From NCBI RefSeq assembly GCF_900458435.1, contig NZ_UHCT01000001.1, forward strand, positions 1,612,001-1,676,000: DNA of 64,000 bases, read 5' to 3'. Below, piece by piece: positions 46,721-57,537 of the stretch; positions within the stretch are counted from its first letter, which is position 1; every line of letters starts with the position of its first letter. A program made the position numbers and the translations under genes. The notes beneath the pieces are model-generated. The model was not told the DNA's origin. It searched no databases and was given only the letters and a program-made list of their open reading frames with translations. The stretch is from Staphylococcus carnosus. Lineage in GTDB: Bacteria > Bacillota > Bacilli > Staphylococcales > Staphylococcaceae.

Positions 46721-47188
46721 TTAAATCAATACTGCATGACGTGCTTTAGCAATTTTATTTCTAGGGATTTCAACTTCCTTTTTCTTTTCCTTAACTTGTG
46801 CTTTGATGACAATATGGTCATCAGTTACAGATTGCAAGACACCTAACCACTCTTTAGAGCCATCAATCGGCGCATAAAGAGAAACAAATACAGGTTGTTC
46901 TACAGCATCATGAAGTGCTTTATCAGTTTTAATAGGACGTTCAGCACCAGGTGATGCTACATCTAGGTAATACATTTGTTCGATTGGGTCTTCTTCATTC
47001 ATAACTTCACTGATTTTCTCAGATGCAAGTGTACAGTCATTCAAATCGACGCCGCCTTCTTTGTCGATTGAAATTCTGAGGAAGTGGTCTTTTCCTTCTT
47101 TAGTAAATTCAATTTCTACGAGTTCAAAATTCAAATCATCTAATACGGGTTGAATGATTTCTTCAATTTGTTCAGTGATTTTACTCAT
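46721..47188 (-). CDS. rimP: Ribosome maturation factor RimP
   Basis: 155-residue factor for 30S assembly. N-terminal domain with IIQPVLDDLNFELVEIEFTKEGKDHFLRISID and the DCTLASEKISEVMNEEDPI segment, then the C-terminal SH3-like domain (ASPGAERPIKTDKALHDAVEQPVFVSLY). Heads the rimP-nusA-ylxR-ylxQ-infB operon, 21 bases before nusA. Ribosome site AAGGAGG before the ATG at 47188. Confidence 0.96.
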   Translation of the reverse strand: MSKITEQIEEIIQPVLDDLNFELVEIEFTKEGKDHFLRISIDKEGGVDLNDCTLASEKISEVMNEEDPIEQMYYLDVASPGAERPIKTDKALHDAVEQPVFVSLYAPIDGSKEWLGVLQSVTDDHIVIKAQVKEKKKEVEIPRNKIAKARHAVLI

Positions 47189-47211
47189 GCGAACCTCCTT
47201 TTATACAAATA

Positions 47212-47240
47212 GAAAAGAGCGGGTAAACCCCACTCTTCGT
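47212..47240 (-). terminator. Terminator after polC
   Basis: AAGAG-C-GGG (47215-47223) pairs with CCC-CA-CTCTT (47228-47237) with a small internal mismatch; minus strand continues TTCTATTT. Confidence 0.65.
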
Positions 47241-47338
47241 GACTAAAGTTCATTTTTTACGCAATGTAATTATAACACAGTCGACTTTTAATTGCCAATT
47301 GTTGCACAATGACAAGCTTTTCAACCTCATTGTTTTAA

Positions 47339-50300
47339 TTACATATCAAAAATTGATAATTGCGCTTTATCTGGAAGGCCTGGTAATGAACCTAATTCAT
47401 CAAGATATTCGATAACTTTTTGTGATAAACCAGCTTTTTTATTCAAATCTTCTTTAGATAAGAATGGGCCTTCTTCACGTGCTTCAACAATACGTTTTGC
47501 AACGTTTTCACCTAATCCAGGAACTGAAATAAACGGCGGGATTAAAGTGTCGCCTTCAATAATAAATTCAAAGGCTTGGCTTTTTTCCAAACTAATCGGC
47601 TGCATACGATAACCACGATGCGCCATTTCATTCATAATTTCTAACACAGTCAAAACATCTTTTTCTTTTTTACCAAGCTCCATGTATTTAGAATACATGT
47701 CCTTCACGACAGTTTTAATACCTTCTTTGTCTTTAATCATTGTAATTAAATCAAAGTCTGATGCACGTACTGTGAAGTAACTTGCATAATAATAAAGCGG
47801 ATAATGTACTTTAAAGTATGCAATACGCATAGCCATTAAAACATATGCTGCAGCATGGGCTTTCGGGAACATGTACTTGATTTTTTTACAAGAATCTAAA
47901 TACCAATCTGGTACGTTATTCTCTTTCATGACTTCTTCCCACTCTTCTTGCAAGCCTTTACCTTTACGTACCGCTTCCATAATTTTGAAGGCTAGTGACG
48001 GTTCAAGACCTGCATACATCAAGTAAACCATGATGTCGTCACGACAACCGATTACACCTGATAAGTCACAAGTACCTGAACGAACTAAATCTTGAGCATT
48101 GCCTAACCATACATCTGTACCATGAGACAGACCGGAAATTTGAACAAGCTCTGAGAAAGTTGTTGGTTTTGTATCTTCAAGCATTTGTCTTACGAATCCC
48201 GTACCAAACTCTGGTACACCGAATGTTCCTGTTTTACACATAATCTCTTCTTCTGTCACCCCAAGTGATTCAGGTGTACTGAAAATACGCATCGTTTCTT
48301 TATCGTCAACCGGTATCGTTTTCGGATCAATACCTGATAAATCTTGAAGCATACGAATCATTGTCGGATCATCATGACCCAGAATATCGAGTTTCAACAC
48401 ATTATCGTGAATTGAGTGGAAGTCAAAGTGTGTCGTCATCCAAGGTGATGATTGGTCATCAGCTGGATATTGAACAGGCGTAAAATCATATATATCCATG
48501 TAATCCGGTACAACAATAATACCGCCTGGATGTTGACCTGTAGTACGTTTAACACCCGTACAACCTTTCACCAAACGATCCACTTCTGCACCGCGCTTAT
48601 GAATACCTTGGTCATTTAAATAACCTTTGACATAACCGAATGCTGTTTTTTCTGCAACAGTACCAATTGTACCGGCACGGAATACTTTGTCTTCACCGAA
48701 TAACACTTTTGTATAGTTATGGGCTTCTGGTTGATATTCACCACTGAAGTTCAAGTCAATATCAGGAACTTTATCCCCTTTGAATCCTAAGAAAGTTTCG
48801 AAAGGAATATCTTGCCCTTCTTTAATCATTTCAGCACCGCATTCACATTTTTTATCTGGCAAGTCAAAACCTGAACCGACCGAACCATCATTGAAGAATT
48901 CGCTTTTCTTACATTTTGGACAAATATAATGTGGTGGTAATGGATTCACTTCGGTAATTTCTGTCATAGTTGCTACGAAACTGGAACCGACAGAACCACG
49001 AGAGCCTACTAAGTAACCATCATTCAATGATTTTTTAACCAAACGTTGTGAAATCAAATAGATAACAGAGAAACCATTACCGATGATACTTTCTAATTCT
49101 TTTTCCAATCTATCTATTACAATTTGCGGTAAATCATCGCCATACAATTTACGCGCATTTTCATAACTCATTTCACGAATTTCTTCGTTTGCACCTTCCA
49201 TACGCGGTGTATACAATTTATCTTTAATCGGAACAACACGTTCAATACGGTCTGCGAGTGCTTGAGTATTTTCAACTACAATTTCATGTGCTTTTTCTTC
49301 GCCTAAGAAATGGAATGCATCCAACATTTCATCCGTAGTACGGAAATGTGCTTCTGGTAATGTTGAACGGTTAAGCGGGTTACCTGGTTGAGAGGCAATC
49401 AAAATTTTACGTGCGATTGAATCATGTTCATTCAAATAATGCACATTACCTGTTGCAACAATCGGTACATTAACCGCTTCTCCTGCTTTTAACAACCGTT
49501 CATAAATTTCTTCCATCGTTTTATTATCACGAATCAATTCTCGATCAATCAAATCTTGATACAACGCTGGTGGTTGTACTTCAATATAGTCATAGTATTT
49601 CGCAATACGTTCTACTTGAGATTGGTCTTTTTGCATTACAGCAGTAAAGACTTCACCTTCATCACAAGCAGTACCAATCAACAATCCTTCACGATATTCA
49701 TCTAATAACGAACGCGGGATTCTTGGTGTACGATAATAATAAGTGACCAAAGATTCACTGACGATTTTAAATAAGTTTTTTAATCCATCTTGGTTTTGAA
49801 CCAAAATTGTAATGTGACTTGGACGTGCACGTTTATAAGCATCTTCATTAGATAAAGACTGATTTATATCTTTATGGTTAGTTACACCAAGTTCTTCTAC
49901 TTGTTTCAACATTTTAATAAAAATATACGCAGTTGCTTCTGTATCATAAATGGCACGGTGATGTTGTGTCAGTTCTACGCCATATTTTTTAGCTAAGAAG
50001 TTCAAACCATGCTTACCGAATTCTGTATTAATCGTACGAGAAAGTTCTAAGGTATCGATAACACCATTTGTATAATTGCCGAGTCCTGCACGTTCATATC
50101 CTGTGTCAATAAAGCCCATATCGAATGAAGCATTATGCGCTACGAAAATCGCATCTCCGACCCACTCTTTAAACTCAGTTAATACATCATCAATTTCTGG
50201 TGCATCCACTAACATATCATCAGAAATATGCGTTAAGTTTTTGATTGTATCAGATAAACGTTCATGCGGATTACTGAAACGTTCAAATTTATCAATAATC

Positions 50301-51652
50301 TCGCCATCATGTACTTTTACAGCGGCTAATTCAATAATTTTATCGTATTGGTTTGACAGTCCTGTTGTTTCCACGTCAAACACTACATACGTAGCATCTT
50401 TTAAAATACGGTCTGTCGGTTTATAAGCAATCGGAACACCATCATCTACGAGCATTCCTTCCATACCATACAACATTTTAATGTCATTTTTTTCAGCAGC
50501 CGCAAAAGCATCAGGGAAAGCTTGTACAACACTGTGATCTGTTACAGCAATTGCAGGATGTCCCCATTTAGCTGCTTGCGCTACATAATCTCCGATATTA
50601 TTAATACCATCCATTTGGCTCATTGCAGTATGCAAGTGCAATTCAACACGTTTGTCATCTGCTTTATCTTGTTTTGGTGTTTTTTTGATTTCTTCAATAT
50701 CAGACATCATCATAACTAAGTCGCGTACAAATGTATCTTCTTCAATACGTCCTTGTGCACGTACCCATTTGCCGACACTTAACGCTTTGAAATGTTCTAA
50801 ATCATCTTTGTTTTTACGTGTAAACATTTTAAGTACAAGTGAATCTGTATAGTCTGTTACTTTTAATTCAACAATGTGGCGTCCACTTTTCAATTCTTTA
50901 ATATTCATATCAAAAATAACGCCTTCAATTGCTACTTTGAATTCTTCTTCGATAATAGATTCGATTGGACGCACATTATCAACTTGAATAGGTTTACCGA
51001 TTTGGCATTTCGCTACTGTATTTTCATTGTTATCTTGTTGTTTTGCCTTTTCAGCTTTCATTTTCTCTAATTTTTCAGTAGCTTCTTTAGCACTTTGCTG
51101 ATCTTCTTCTTGAATGTAAGCCTCTAAAGAAGCAAGATCCGCATCTTGTCCATCATTATCTGTTTCAAACACGATCTTATTTACGTCAAAACCACATTGG
51201 CGGTATGCTTTCACTAGACTCCCATTACATGCTTTATGGAAATAATCTCGTTCAACATCATTTGAAACCATTACTTTTAAAACGTCACCTGACATAATCA
51301 AACGTTTTTGTTTCAACTGCCCTTTGACTTTTGGTGATAAGCGCGTTTGATCAATACAGTGGTTAAAGTATTTCATCGCATATTCATCTTGGTTCGTAGT
51401 ATTTTGAACTTTGAAGTGCCAGTTGACTGTAGCAATATCTTTGAATTCTTCAGTCAGTGCATGAGTGAATAGTAAGTAATCTTCGTGAGATAAAAAGTGC
51501 GGCAAGGTGATTTGGAAAAGCCATGTGCGTGCTTTTGACGACACATCAATACGATTTAATTCACTTTGTTCTAATATTTCAGGTTCTAACTGATTCGCAA
51601 TTTTAATCTGATCAGCTAGAACTTTAAATTTTTCTTGATTTGTCATTGCCAA
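47339..51652 (-). CDS. polC: DNA polymerase III alpha subunit, PolC type
   Basis: Replicative polymerase of low-GC Gram-positives with a built-in proofreading exonuclease. I start it at TTG 51652: AAGGTGG lies 8 bases upstream and gives (M)AMTNQEKFKVLADQIKIANQ, as in S. aureus. About 1437 residues. In order: N-terminal and OB domains, PHP (VELHLHTAMSQMDG), with the exonuclease inserted in it (VVFDVETTGLSNQYDKIIE; VAHNASFDMGFID), catalytic palm with KVPDIDLNFSGEYQ and a zinc-binding CPKCKKSEFF region, then the tandem helix-hairpin-helix near VPGLGENVAKRI and the clamp-binding end QLSIFDM. Complete and undamaged. Confidence 0.98.
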   Translation of the reverse strand: MAMTNQEKFKVLADQIKIANQLEPEILEQSELNRIDVSSKARTWLFQITLPHFLSHEDYLLFTHALTEEFKDIATVNWHFKVQNTTNQDEYAMKYFNHCIDQTRLSPKVKGQLKQKRLIMSGDVLKVMVSNDVERDYFHKACNGSLVKAYRQCGFDVNKIVFETDNDGQDADLASLEAYIQEEDQQSAKEATEKLEKMKAEKAKQQDNNENTVAKCQIGKPIQVDNVRPIESIIEEEFKVAIEGVIFDMNIKELKSGRHIVELKVTDYTDSLVLKMFTRKNKDDLEHFKALSVGKWVRAQGRIEEDTFVRDLVMMMSDIEEIKKTPKQDKADDKRVELHLHTAMSQMDGINNIGDYVAQAAKWGHPAIAVTDHSVVQAFPDAFAAAEKNDIKMLYGMEGMLVDDGVPIAYKPTDRILKDATYVVFDVETTGLSNQYDKIIELAAVKVHDGEIIDKFERFSNPHERLSDTIKNLTHISDDMLVDAPEIDDVLTEFKEWVGDAIFVAHNASFDMGFIDTGYERAGLGNYTNGVIDTLELSRTINTEFGKHGLNFLAKKYGVELTQHHRAIYDTEATAYIFIKMLKQVEELGVTNHKDINQSLSNEDAYKRARPSHITILVQNQDGLKNLFKIVSESLVTYYYRTPRIPRSLLDEYREGLLIGTACDEGEVFTAVMQKDQSQVERIAKYYDYIEVQPPALYQDLIDRELIRDNKTMEEIYERLLKAGEAVNVPIVATGNVHYLNEHDSIARKILIASQPGNPLNRSTLPEAHFRTTDEMLDAFHFLGEEKAHEIVVENTQALADRIERVVPIKDKLYTPRMEGANEEIREMSYENARKLYGDDLPQIVIDRLEKELESIIGNGFSVIYLISQRLVKKSLNDGYLVGSRGSVGSSFVATMTEITEVNPLPPHYICPKCKKSEFFNDGSVGSGFDLPDKKCECGAEMIKEGQDIPFETFLGFKGDKVPDIDLNFSGEYQPEAHNYTKVLFGEDKVFRAGTIGTVAEKTAFGYVKGYLNDQGIHKRGAEVDRLVKGCTGVKRTTGQHPGGIIVVPDYMDIYDFTPVQYPADDQSSPWMTTHFDFHSIHDNVLKLDILGHDDPTMIRMLQDLSGIDPKTIPVDDKETMRIFSTPESLGVTEEEIMCKTGTFGVPEFGTGFVRQMLEDTKPTTFSELVQISGLSHGTDVWLGNAQDLVRSGTCDLSGVIGCRDDIMVYLMYAGLEPSLAFKIMEAVRKGKGLQEEWEEVMKENNVPDWYLDSCKKIKYMFPKAHAAAYVLMAMRIAYFKVHYPLYYYASYFTVRASDFDLITMIKDKEGIKTVVKDMYSKYMELGKKEKDVLTVLEIMNEMAHRGYRMQPISLEKSQAFEFIIEGDTLIPPFISVPGLGENVAKRIVEAREEGPFLSKEDLNKKAGLSQKVIEYLDELGSLPGLPDKAQLSIFDM

Positions 51653-51935
51653 GACAATTACCACCTTAATGATTGATTAAATAGAATTGTAGAACTGCAA
51701 AGAAAGAATTACAACTCAATTGTTTGAGAGAGGATGTCAGAGGAAACCATGCAGTACTACCTTTTATGAAAAACAGAACCACACTTCAAAACAGCGTGGT
51801 TACTTTTCTTACGTTCTTTTTTAGAAACATCTTAAATATTATACCAAATTTCCCCTCGTTCTAAAAACAGTAAAACTATTATATATGATGTATTGTTGCT
51901 TCAAAAGCCTATCGTACTCGAATTAAAGAGTAAAA
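51653..51935 (-). promoter_or_regulatory. polC promoter and long untranslated leader
   Basis: No gene is seen in this stretch between proS and polC. An extended -10, TGG-TATAAT (hexamer at 51838-51843), gives a leader of about 180 bases. The leader can form AACCAC/GTGTGGTT (near 51778-51804) and contains AGGTAGTACTGCATGG, loosely like part of a T-box antiterminator but without a full T-box. A second TATAAT-like hexamer lies about 50 bases further upstream. Confidence 0.55.
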
Positions 51936-51972
51936 CAAAAAAATTCCGAAACTCCTTTTAAGAGCTTCGGAA
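51936..51972 (-). terminator. Terminator of proS
   Basis: TTCCGAA-CTC (51944-51954) pairs with GAG-TTCGGAA (51962-51972); minus strand ends in TTTTTTTG. Confidence 0.88.
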
Positions 51973-51981
51973 AACTTTCGC

Positions 51982-53682
51982 TTAAATTTGTGTATATAAA
52001 TTATCAATATAAGAAGCTAAATTTGAAACTTCAACTTCTTCACTTTCACCATTATCACGACGTTTGACTTCAACGATTCCTTCATCTGCACGTTTACCTA
52101 CAACAATACGTATTGGCAAACCGATTAAATCAGCATCATTGAATTTAACACCTGCACGTTCTTTTCTATCATCATAAAGCACTTCATATGATTGTTGTAA
52201 TTCAGCGTATATTTGATCGCCAAGTTCACGTTGATCATCTTTTTTAGGATTGATTGTAATTAAATGCAAGTCAAATGGTGTCACGGATTTTGGCCAAACA
52301 ATACCATTTTCATCACTATTTTGTTCAACAATAGCGCTCAATGTTCTTGAAACACCAATACCATAGCAACCCATAATCAATGGTTTAGCTTTACCTTGAT
52401 TATCTAAGAATGTTGCGTTCATCGTTTCAGAATATTTTGTACCTAATTTGAAGACTTGACCTACTTCAATACCTTCAGCAAATTTAGCTTCACCTGATCC
52501 GTCACTTAAAGGTTCGCCTTCTAAAATGAAACGGAAATCACCGAACTCTTCTACATTAAAGTCGCGTTCAGGATTCGCATTGATATAGTGATAACCATCT
52601 TCGTTGGCACCAATTACTAAATTAGGTGCATCTTGAACAAAATTATCCGCATATACTTTAATACCTTTTTCTTGAATTGGACCGATTGAACCTGGTTTCG
52701 CACCAATTAAATTAATAATTTCATCTTGTGTCGCAAGTTCAATGTTATCTGTACCGAAGTATGTTTTTAATTTCACATCATTGATTTCATGATTTCCACG
52801 TACTAATACAATAATGAATTCGCCATCCACTTTAAAAATCATTGATTTTGTAATTTGTTCTAAAGGACGATTTAAGTAGTCAGCAACTTCTTGTGCAGTA
52901 TGTGCATTAGGTGTCTCAACTTTTTCTAATTCTAATAGTGCTTCACCATTTTCTTTTGGCTCAAAACGTACTTCAGCTTTTTCAATGTTAGCTGCATAGT
53001 CACTGTTTTCACTATATACAATCGTATCTTCACCAATTTCGCTTAAAGCCATAAATTCATGAGTATGACTTCCGCCAATTGCACCAGAATCTGCCACAAC
53101 TGGACGAGCATTTATACCCGCTCTTTTAAAAATACGGCTGTATGCATCGTACATTTGATTATACGTTTCATCCAATGATGCTTCATCAGCATGGAATGAA
53201 TACGCATCTTTCATAATGAATTCGCGACCACGTAATAAGCCGAAACGAGGACGTTTTTCATCTCTGAATTTAGATTGAATTTGGAAAAGTGTTAATGGTA
53301 ATTGTTTATATGATTTTACTTCATCACGAACAAGAGAAGTCACTACTTCTTCATGCGTTGGACCTAAAGCAAATTGACGACCGTTTCGATCTGTTAAACG
53401 CATCAATTCACTACCATAAGCATCCCAACGACCTGACTCTTCCCATAATTCAGATGGTTGCAAGGCAGGCATTAAAATTTCAACAGCATCAATGCTTTCC
53501 ATTTCTTCACGTACGATTGCTGTAATTTTATTCAATACACGTGTCGCTAATGGTAAGTAACTATAAACTCCGCTTGTACTTTGTTTAATTAAACCTGCTT
53601 TTAATAACAAACGATGACTTAATGCTTCAGCTTCAGCTGGTACTTCTCTCATCGTTGGTATAAATACTTTTGATTGTCTCAT
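51982..53682 (-). CDS. proS: Prolyl-tRNA synthetase
   Basis: Charges tRNA-Pro. 566 residues, bacterial type with the editing (INS) domain. Class II motifs: [18 protein letters not shown] (motif 1 region), [21 protein letters not shown] (motif 2) and [16 protein letters not shown] (motif 3), with the inserted YbaK-like domain around 225-390 ([19 protein letters not shown]). C-terminal anticodon domain ends [15 protein letters not shown]. Lies 21 bases after rseP in an rseP-proS transcript ended by a good terminator. No T-box leader can fit in that gap. Confidence 0.98.
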   Translation of the reverse strand: MRQSKVFIPTMREVPAEAEALSHRLLLKAGLIKQSTSGVYSYLPLATRVLNKITAIVREEMESIDAVEILMPALQPSELWEESGRWDAYGSELMRLTDRNGRQFALGPTHEEVVTSLVRDEVKSYKQLPLTLFQIQSKFRDEKRPRFGLLRGREFIMKDAYSFHADEASLDETYNQMYDAYSRIFKRAGINARPVVADSGAIGGSHTHEFMALSEIGEDTIVYSENSDYAANIEKAEVRFEPKENGEALLELEKVETPNAHTAQEVADYLNRPLEQITKSMIFKVDGEFIIVLVRGNHEINDVKLKTYFGTDNIELATQDEIINLIGAKPGSIGPIQEKGIKVYADNFVQDAPNLVIGANEDGYHYINANPERDFNVEEFGDFRFILEGEPLSDGSGEAKFAEGIEVGQVFKLGTKYSETMNATFLDNQGKAKPLIMGCYGIGVSRTLSAIVEQNSDENGIVWPKSVTPFDLHLITINPKKDDQRELGDQIYAELQQSYEVLYDDRKERAGVKFNDADLIGLPIRIVVGKRADEGIVEVKRRDNGESEEVEVSNLASYIDNLYTQI

Positions 53683-53703
53683 AAAACTAAGTTCCTCCGT
53701 TTC

Positions 53704-54984
53704 TTATAAGAAATAACGCTGAATATCATTCCACGTTACTAATATCATGATAATAATGACGAATACAGCACCTGCTCCGATAATGTATGTTTCAGCTTTC
53801 TTGTTAACTGGTTTTCTGAACACCGCTTCATATAAAACAAATAGTATACGTCCACCATCAAGTGCAGGAATCGGTAATAAGTTCATTAAACCTAAATTGA
53901 CACTTAAAAGCGCTGTCCAACCTATCAAGTTAATGATACCAGTTTTTACCACAGTATCAACATTATGATATATACCCACCGGGCCATTCAACATATCAAA
54001 GGAGAACCCGCCTGTAAAAATACTGCCGATCATCGCAACAATTGCGGTAAAAATTAATGTGCCTGCTTTAACAAATTGCTGTACACCTGCTACTAAAGGT
54101 TCAATCAATGATGAATGTTCTGATTGCGGTTGATAGCCTATTTTATAAGAAATTTTAGGGCTCACTTTTGTGCCTTCTTTAACTTTTTTAGGTGTTAATT
54201 CTACTGTTTTATTTTTGCCGTCTCTTTCATATGTCACTTTAACAGGTTTATCTTTATTGCTGTCTAATGCTTTTTGAATATCATCGAATGTGCTGATTTT
54301 GTGCGATCCGATTTGTTCAATTTTATCTCCTGATTTTAATCCTGCTTCTTGAGCTGGATAATGGTCTGCAACTTGTTTTACAGAGTTAGTCGGCGTACCT
54401 TGATAGTAAGCAAGACCTATAAATATCACTAACGCTAAAATAAAGTTGAATAATGGACCTGCAAATAACGTCAAGAATTTTTGATACGGTTTTTTATGCA
54501 TAAATTGACGATTACGCGGTGCAATTTGGATTAAACTTCCGCCTTCCACAAAATATGCTTCTTTTGCAATATAATAACGATGTCTTTCATCATCGTAAGA
54601 TGTAATGCCTTCTACATACATTTTATCTTTGAAATCACATTTTTTAATTTCAATCACTTCTGCTTGTTGGAATTTGTGTTGATCATCCAAGATAATATGT
54701 ATAATTTCATCTTTGTCATTTAATTTAATTTTGACTGACATTCCCGGTTCGACTGGTACTTCATCAATACCATCACCAGCCATACGGACATATCCGCCTA
54801 CTGGTAATAATCTTATTGTATATAATGTTTCATTTTTTCTAAAACTGAATATCTTGGGTCCCATGCCGATAGCAAATTCAGGACACATAATTCCTGCACG
54901 TTTTGCGAAAAACATGTGGCCGTACTCATGAACGGAAACTAAGACACCAAAAACGATAATAAACGCTAATATAGTAATTATCAA
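53704..54984 (-). CDS. rseP: Site-2 intramembrane metalloprotease RseP
   Basis: Membrane zinc protease that cuts transmembrane signal peptides or anti-sigma factors. 426 residues: HEYGH at residues 19-23 inside the first membrane span (zinc ligands), a second ligand in [12 protein letters not shown] near 370, and a central extracellular PDZ domain ([28 protein letters not shown]). In Gram-positives Eep-like members also process peptide pheromones. It has its own promoter region carrying two palindromes and precedes proS. Confidence 0.95.
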   Translation of the reverse strand: MIITILAFIIVFGVLVSVHEYGHMFFAKRAGIMCPEFAIGMGPKIFSFRKNETLYTIRLLPVGGYVRMAGDGIDEVPVEPGMSVKIKLNDKDEIIHIILDDQHKFQQAEVIEIKKCDFKDKMYVEGITSYDDERHRYYIAKEAYFVEGGSLIQIAPRNRQFMHKKPYQKFLTLFAGPLFNFILALVIFIGLAYYQGTPTNSVKQVADHYPAQEAGLKSGDKIEQIGSHKISTFDDIQKALDSNKDKPVKVTYERDGKNKTVELTPKKVKEGTKVSPKISYKIGYQPQSEHSSLIEPLVAGVQQFVKAGTLIFTAIVAMIGSIFTGGFSFDMLNGPVGIYHNVDTVVKTGIINLIGWTALLSVNLGLMNLLPIPALDGGRILFVLYEAVFRKPVNKKAETYIIGAGAVFVIIIMILVTWNDIQRYFL

Positions 54985-55030
54985 AATGGGCCACCTCTAA
55001 TTAAAATTTCATTTCTCTGAAGTAACAATG

Positions 55031-55089
55031 GAGATAACTATAGTTATCTCGCACCTACTTTTGAGATATGTAGGTTGAAAATTTTCAAC
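55031..55089. promoter_or_regulatory. Two perfect palindromes upstream of rseP
   Basis: GAGATAACTATAGTTATCTC (55031-55050) and GTTGAAAATTTTCAAC (55074-55089) are each self-complementary. They lie between the likely -10 region (TATAAT-like sequences near 55095-55110) and the rseP start at 54984, so they fall in the 5' untranslated region or operator zone. Confidence 0.6.
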
Positions 55090-55156
55090 ATAATATATTA
55101 TATTAATGATATTTTGAGCTATGTACAAGTAATATGTTGAGCGTTGATACAGAAAA

Positions 55157-55209
55157 AGGCATGCCGACGTGCAAACGAATTTCTATTTGTTTGCAATTCT
55201 CACATGCCT
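55157..55209 (-). terminator. Terminator of cdsA (nested hairpin)
   Basis: Outer arms AGGCATG (55157-55163) and CATGCCT (55203-55209), inner arms GCAAAC (55171-55176) and GTTTGC (55189-55194); minus strand continues TTTTTCTG. Confidence 0.82.
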
Positions 55210-55217
55210 CGCAATTA

Positions 55218-56000
55218 TTAATTTTGCAGTAATAAAATGTTAAGTAATGGTAAAACAAACATGAAACTGTCAAAACGGTCAAGAATACCGCCGTGTCCCG
55301 GTAAAATCTTACCAGAATCTTTCACACCGAAATGGCGTTTGAATCCAGATTCAACCAAATCACCAAGTTGGCCGAACATACTTAAAATGACTGTAACTAG
55401 AAGCATTATCCAAATATTAATATCGAAATCTACAAAGAATTGCATAATTAGCGGCACTAATAAACTACATAAAACTCCGCCGATAAAGCCTTCAATTGTT
55501 TTATTCGGACTAATGACTGGCCATAATTTATGCTTTCCGAAAGCACGCCCAAATAAGTATGCACCAGTATCTGTTGTCCAAACGACTAAGAAAGCAAATA
55601 ATATAAATGCTAATCCAGCTTCACGTGTTTCATATAAATACATAAATCCAATACCGACATAAGCCACTGACATTAAACAGAATGCTGCATCAATAAAACT
55701 AAATCGGTTTTTAGACATGACAGTATAACTTAAAATTACGAAACTCATTATAATGAGTCCTTTTAATTGCACTGCTGCTACCCATGCACCTAAATCATGT
55801 GGCAGCATAATGATAATCAAACCAAGTGCACTAATAATCCCAGGAATCGAAATAAAACGGATTTTATTCATATTCAATAATTCTTTCAGTGCGATAAGGG
55901 CCAAGATGTATGAGAAATACATCAATATAGGTCCGCCGATAATTAGTATTGGTAAAAAGATTAACAAAGCAATAATTGCCGTTACCGTTCTAACTCTCAT
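55218..56000 (-). CDS. cdsA: Phosphatidate cytidylyltransferase
   Basis: Makes CDP-diacylglycerol from phosphatidic acid and CTP at the membrane, feeding pgsA. 260 residues, about eight spans. The CDS signature is at the C-terminus: [39 protein letters not shown] (S-x-x-x-R/K-x4-K-D-x5-P-G-H-G-G-x2-D-R-x-D). Follows uppS by 17 bases and shares its transcript, ended by a nested terminator. Confidence 0.97.
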   Translation of the reverse strand: MRVRTVTAIIALLIFLPILIIGGPILMYFSYILALIALKELLNMNKIRFISIPGIISALGLIIIMLPHDLGAWVAAVQLKGLIIMSFVILSYTVMSKNRFSFIDAAFCLMSVAYVGIGFMYLYETREAGLAFILFAFLVVWTTDTGAYLFGRAFGKHKLWPVISPNKTIEGFIGGVLCSLLVPLIMQFFVDFDINIWIMLLVTVILSMFGQLGDLVESGFKRHFGVKDSGKILPGHGGILDRFDSFMFVLPLLNILLLQN

Positions 56001-56017
56001 AATATACTCCTATCTTC

Positions 56018-56785
56018 CTATATTAAACCACCGAAACGACGCTGTCTTTTCTGGTAAATTTTAATACAATTCTTAAGTTCATCTTCATCAAAATCTGGCC
56101 AAAGTTTTTGGTCAAATATAAACTCACTATATGAAATTTGCCAAATTAAAAAGTTGCTGATACGTTGTTCCCCTGATGTTCTTATTAACAATTCCGGATC
56201 AGGGTATTGGCTTGTCATTAAGTAATCATTAATTGTTTCTTCAGTAATATCGCTACTATTCTGACCTCGCTCAATCATATCATCAAACATACGTCGTACG
56301 CTATCTGTAATTTCGGCACGTCCGCCATAATTAATAGCAAATATTAATTTCAAACCATCATTTTGCGCTGTTTTTTCTTTAGCATGATTAATTGCTTTCA
56401 TTGTAGAAGCAGGTAAATCATCCGTAAAACCGATTGTTTCTACTTTCACATTTCTTTCTATTAATTCAGGAAGAAATGTTTTTAAGAAATTAACAGGTAA
56501 GTTCATAATATAGTTTACTTCTTGTTCAGGACGGGACCAATTTTCAGTTGAGAAGGCGTATAAAGTTAAATATTTTACCCCGATATCATTTGCAGCTCTA
56601 GTAATTTTTTTAATTGTTTGCATACCTTCATAATGCCCTTTAATTCTCGGCATTTTTCGTTTCTTCGCCCAACGGCCATTACCATCCATGATAATCGCTA
56701 TATGTTCGGGTATATTATGTAAATCTAAATCTGAATGTGTCCCATCAGCTTCAGATTGATTTTTATTTTTCAGCTTTTTAAACAT
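56018..56785 (-). CDS. uppS: Undecaprenyl diphosphate synthase
   Basis: Cis-prenyltransferase making the C55 carrier for wall and teichoic acid synthesis. 255 residues. Conserved regions: HIAIIMDGNGRWAKKRKMPR (catalytic Asp, near 32), YLTLYAFSTENWSRP, LIFAINYGGRAEI and the C-terminal LLIRTSGEQRISNFLIWQISYSEF, then WPDFDE. About 20 residues of charged N-terminal extension. First of the uppS-cdsA pair, downstream of the frr terminator. Confidence 0.97.
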   Translation of the reverse strand: MFKKLKNKNQSEADGTHSDLDLHNIPEHIAIIMDGNGRWAKKRKMPRIKGHYEGMQTIKKITRAANDIGVKYLTLYAFSTENWSRPEQEVNYIMNLPVNFLKTFLPELIERNVKVETIGFTDDLPASTMKAINHAKEKTAQNDGLKLIFAINYGGRAEITDSVRRMFDDMIERGQNSSDITEETINDYLMTSQYPDPELLIRTSGEQRISNFLIWQISYSEFIFDQKLWPDFDEDELKNCIKIYQKRQRRFGGLI

Positions 56786-56889
56786 GGTCTATCCTCCGAG
56801 CTCAATCTATCTCTGTTACATTATAATAGATTATTCATGCAATTATCTATCATTTTATCACACTCGTTAATAGCAATGAATAGAACAAT

Positions 56890-56926
56890 TAAAAAACTGT
56901 ACCAAAGTCTTAGTTGGTACAGTTTT
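56890..56926 (-). terminator. Terminator of frr
   Basis: AAACTGTACCAA (56894-56905) and TTGGTACAGTTT (56914-56925) are perfect 12-base complements; the minus strand runs TTTAATTG. Confidence 0.88.
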
Positions 56927-56965
56927 GGTCACAATATTTTCAACTCATTCAGTTCGTACGAGATA

Positions 56966-57520
56966 TTATACTGACATGATGTCTTTTTCTTTTTCTTCTA
57001 ACACTTTATCTACTTCTTTGATAGATTCATCAGTGATTTTTTGAACATCGTCAGTGCCAGTACGTAATTCATCTTCAGAAATAACGCCTTCTTTTTCGTC
57101 TTTCTTCAAATCGTCATTACTGTCACGACGGATGTTACGGATAGAAACTTTTGCGTTTTCTCCCATTTTTTTAACGTCTTTAACTAATTCTTTACGACGT
57201 TCTTCTGTTAATGCAGGCACCATGATACGGATTACTTCGCCATCACTAGATGGGTTTACTCCTAAGTTAGCTGCATTAATCGCACGTTCGATATCAGATA
57301 AAGAAGTTTTATCATATGGTGAAACTACTAATAAACGTGGTTCAGGAACGTTGATGCTTGCTAATTGTTGAACTGGTGTTGGTGCACCATAATAATCTAC
57401 TTTTACGCCTGCAAGCAAATTAGAATTAGCACGGCCGGCATTAATAGTAGCTAGTTCACGTGACAAACTTTCAATTGACTTTTTCATTCTTGATCTAGTT
57501 TCGCTTAAAATGTCGCTCAT
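56966..57520 (-). CDS. frr: Ribosome recycling factor
   Basis: Splits post-termination ribosomes with EF-G. I start it at ATG 57520 ([20 protein letters not shown]), 5 bases after GAGGTGTAAT; the frame extends five codons further. 184 residues; core [26 protein letters not shown], then [15 protein letters not shown] and the helical [27 protein letters not shown]. Lies 17 bases after pyrH in the same transcript. Confidence 0.97.
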   Translation of the reverse strand: MSDILSETRSRMKKSIESLSRELATINAGRANSNLLAGVKVDYYGAPTPVQQLASINVPEPRLLVVSPYDKTSLSDIERAINAANLGVNPSSDGEVIRIMVPALTEERRKELVKDVKKMGENAKVSIRNIRRDSNDDLKKDEKEGVISEDELRTGTDDVQKITDESIKEVDKVLEEKEKDIMSV

Positions 57521-57537
57521 CTTATTACACCTCAAAT

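Noticed and set aside
51745..51800. T-box-like element (AGGTAGTACTGCATGG) in the polC leader
   Set aside because: The leader from the best promoter is only about 65 bases before this point, too short for stem I with a specifier loop, and the TGGN bulge needed to pair with tRNA is absent. It may be a chance match or a remnant.
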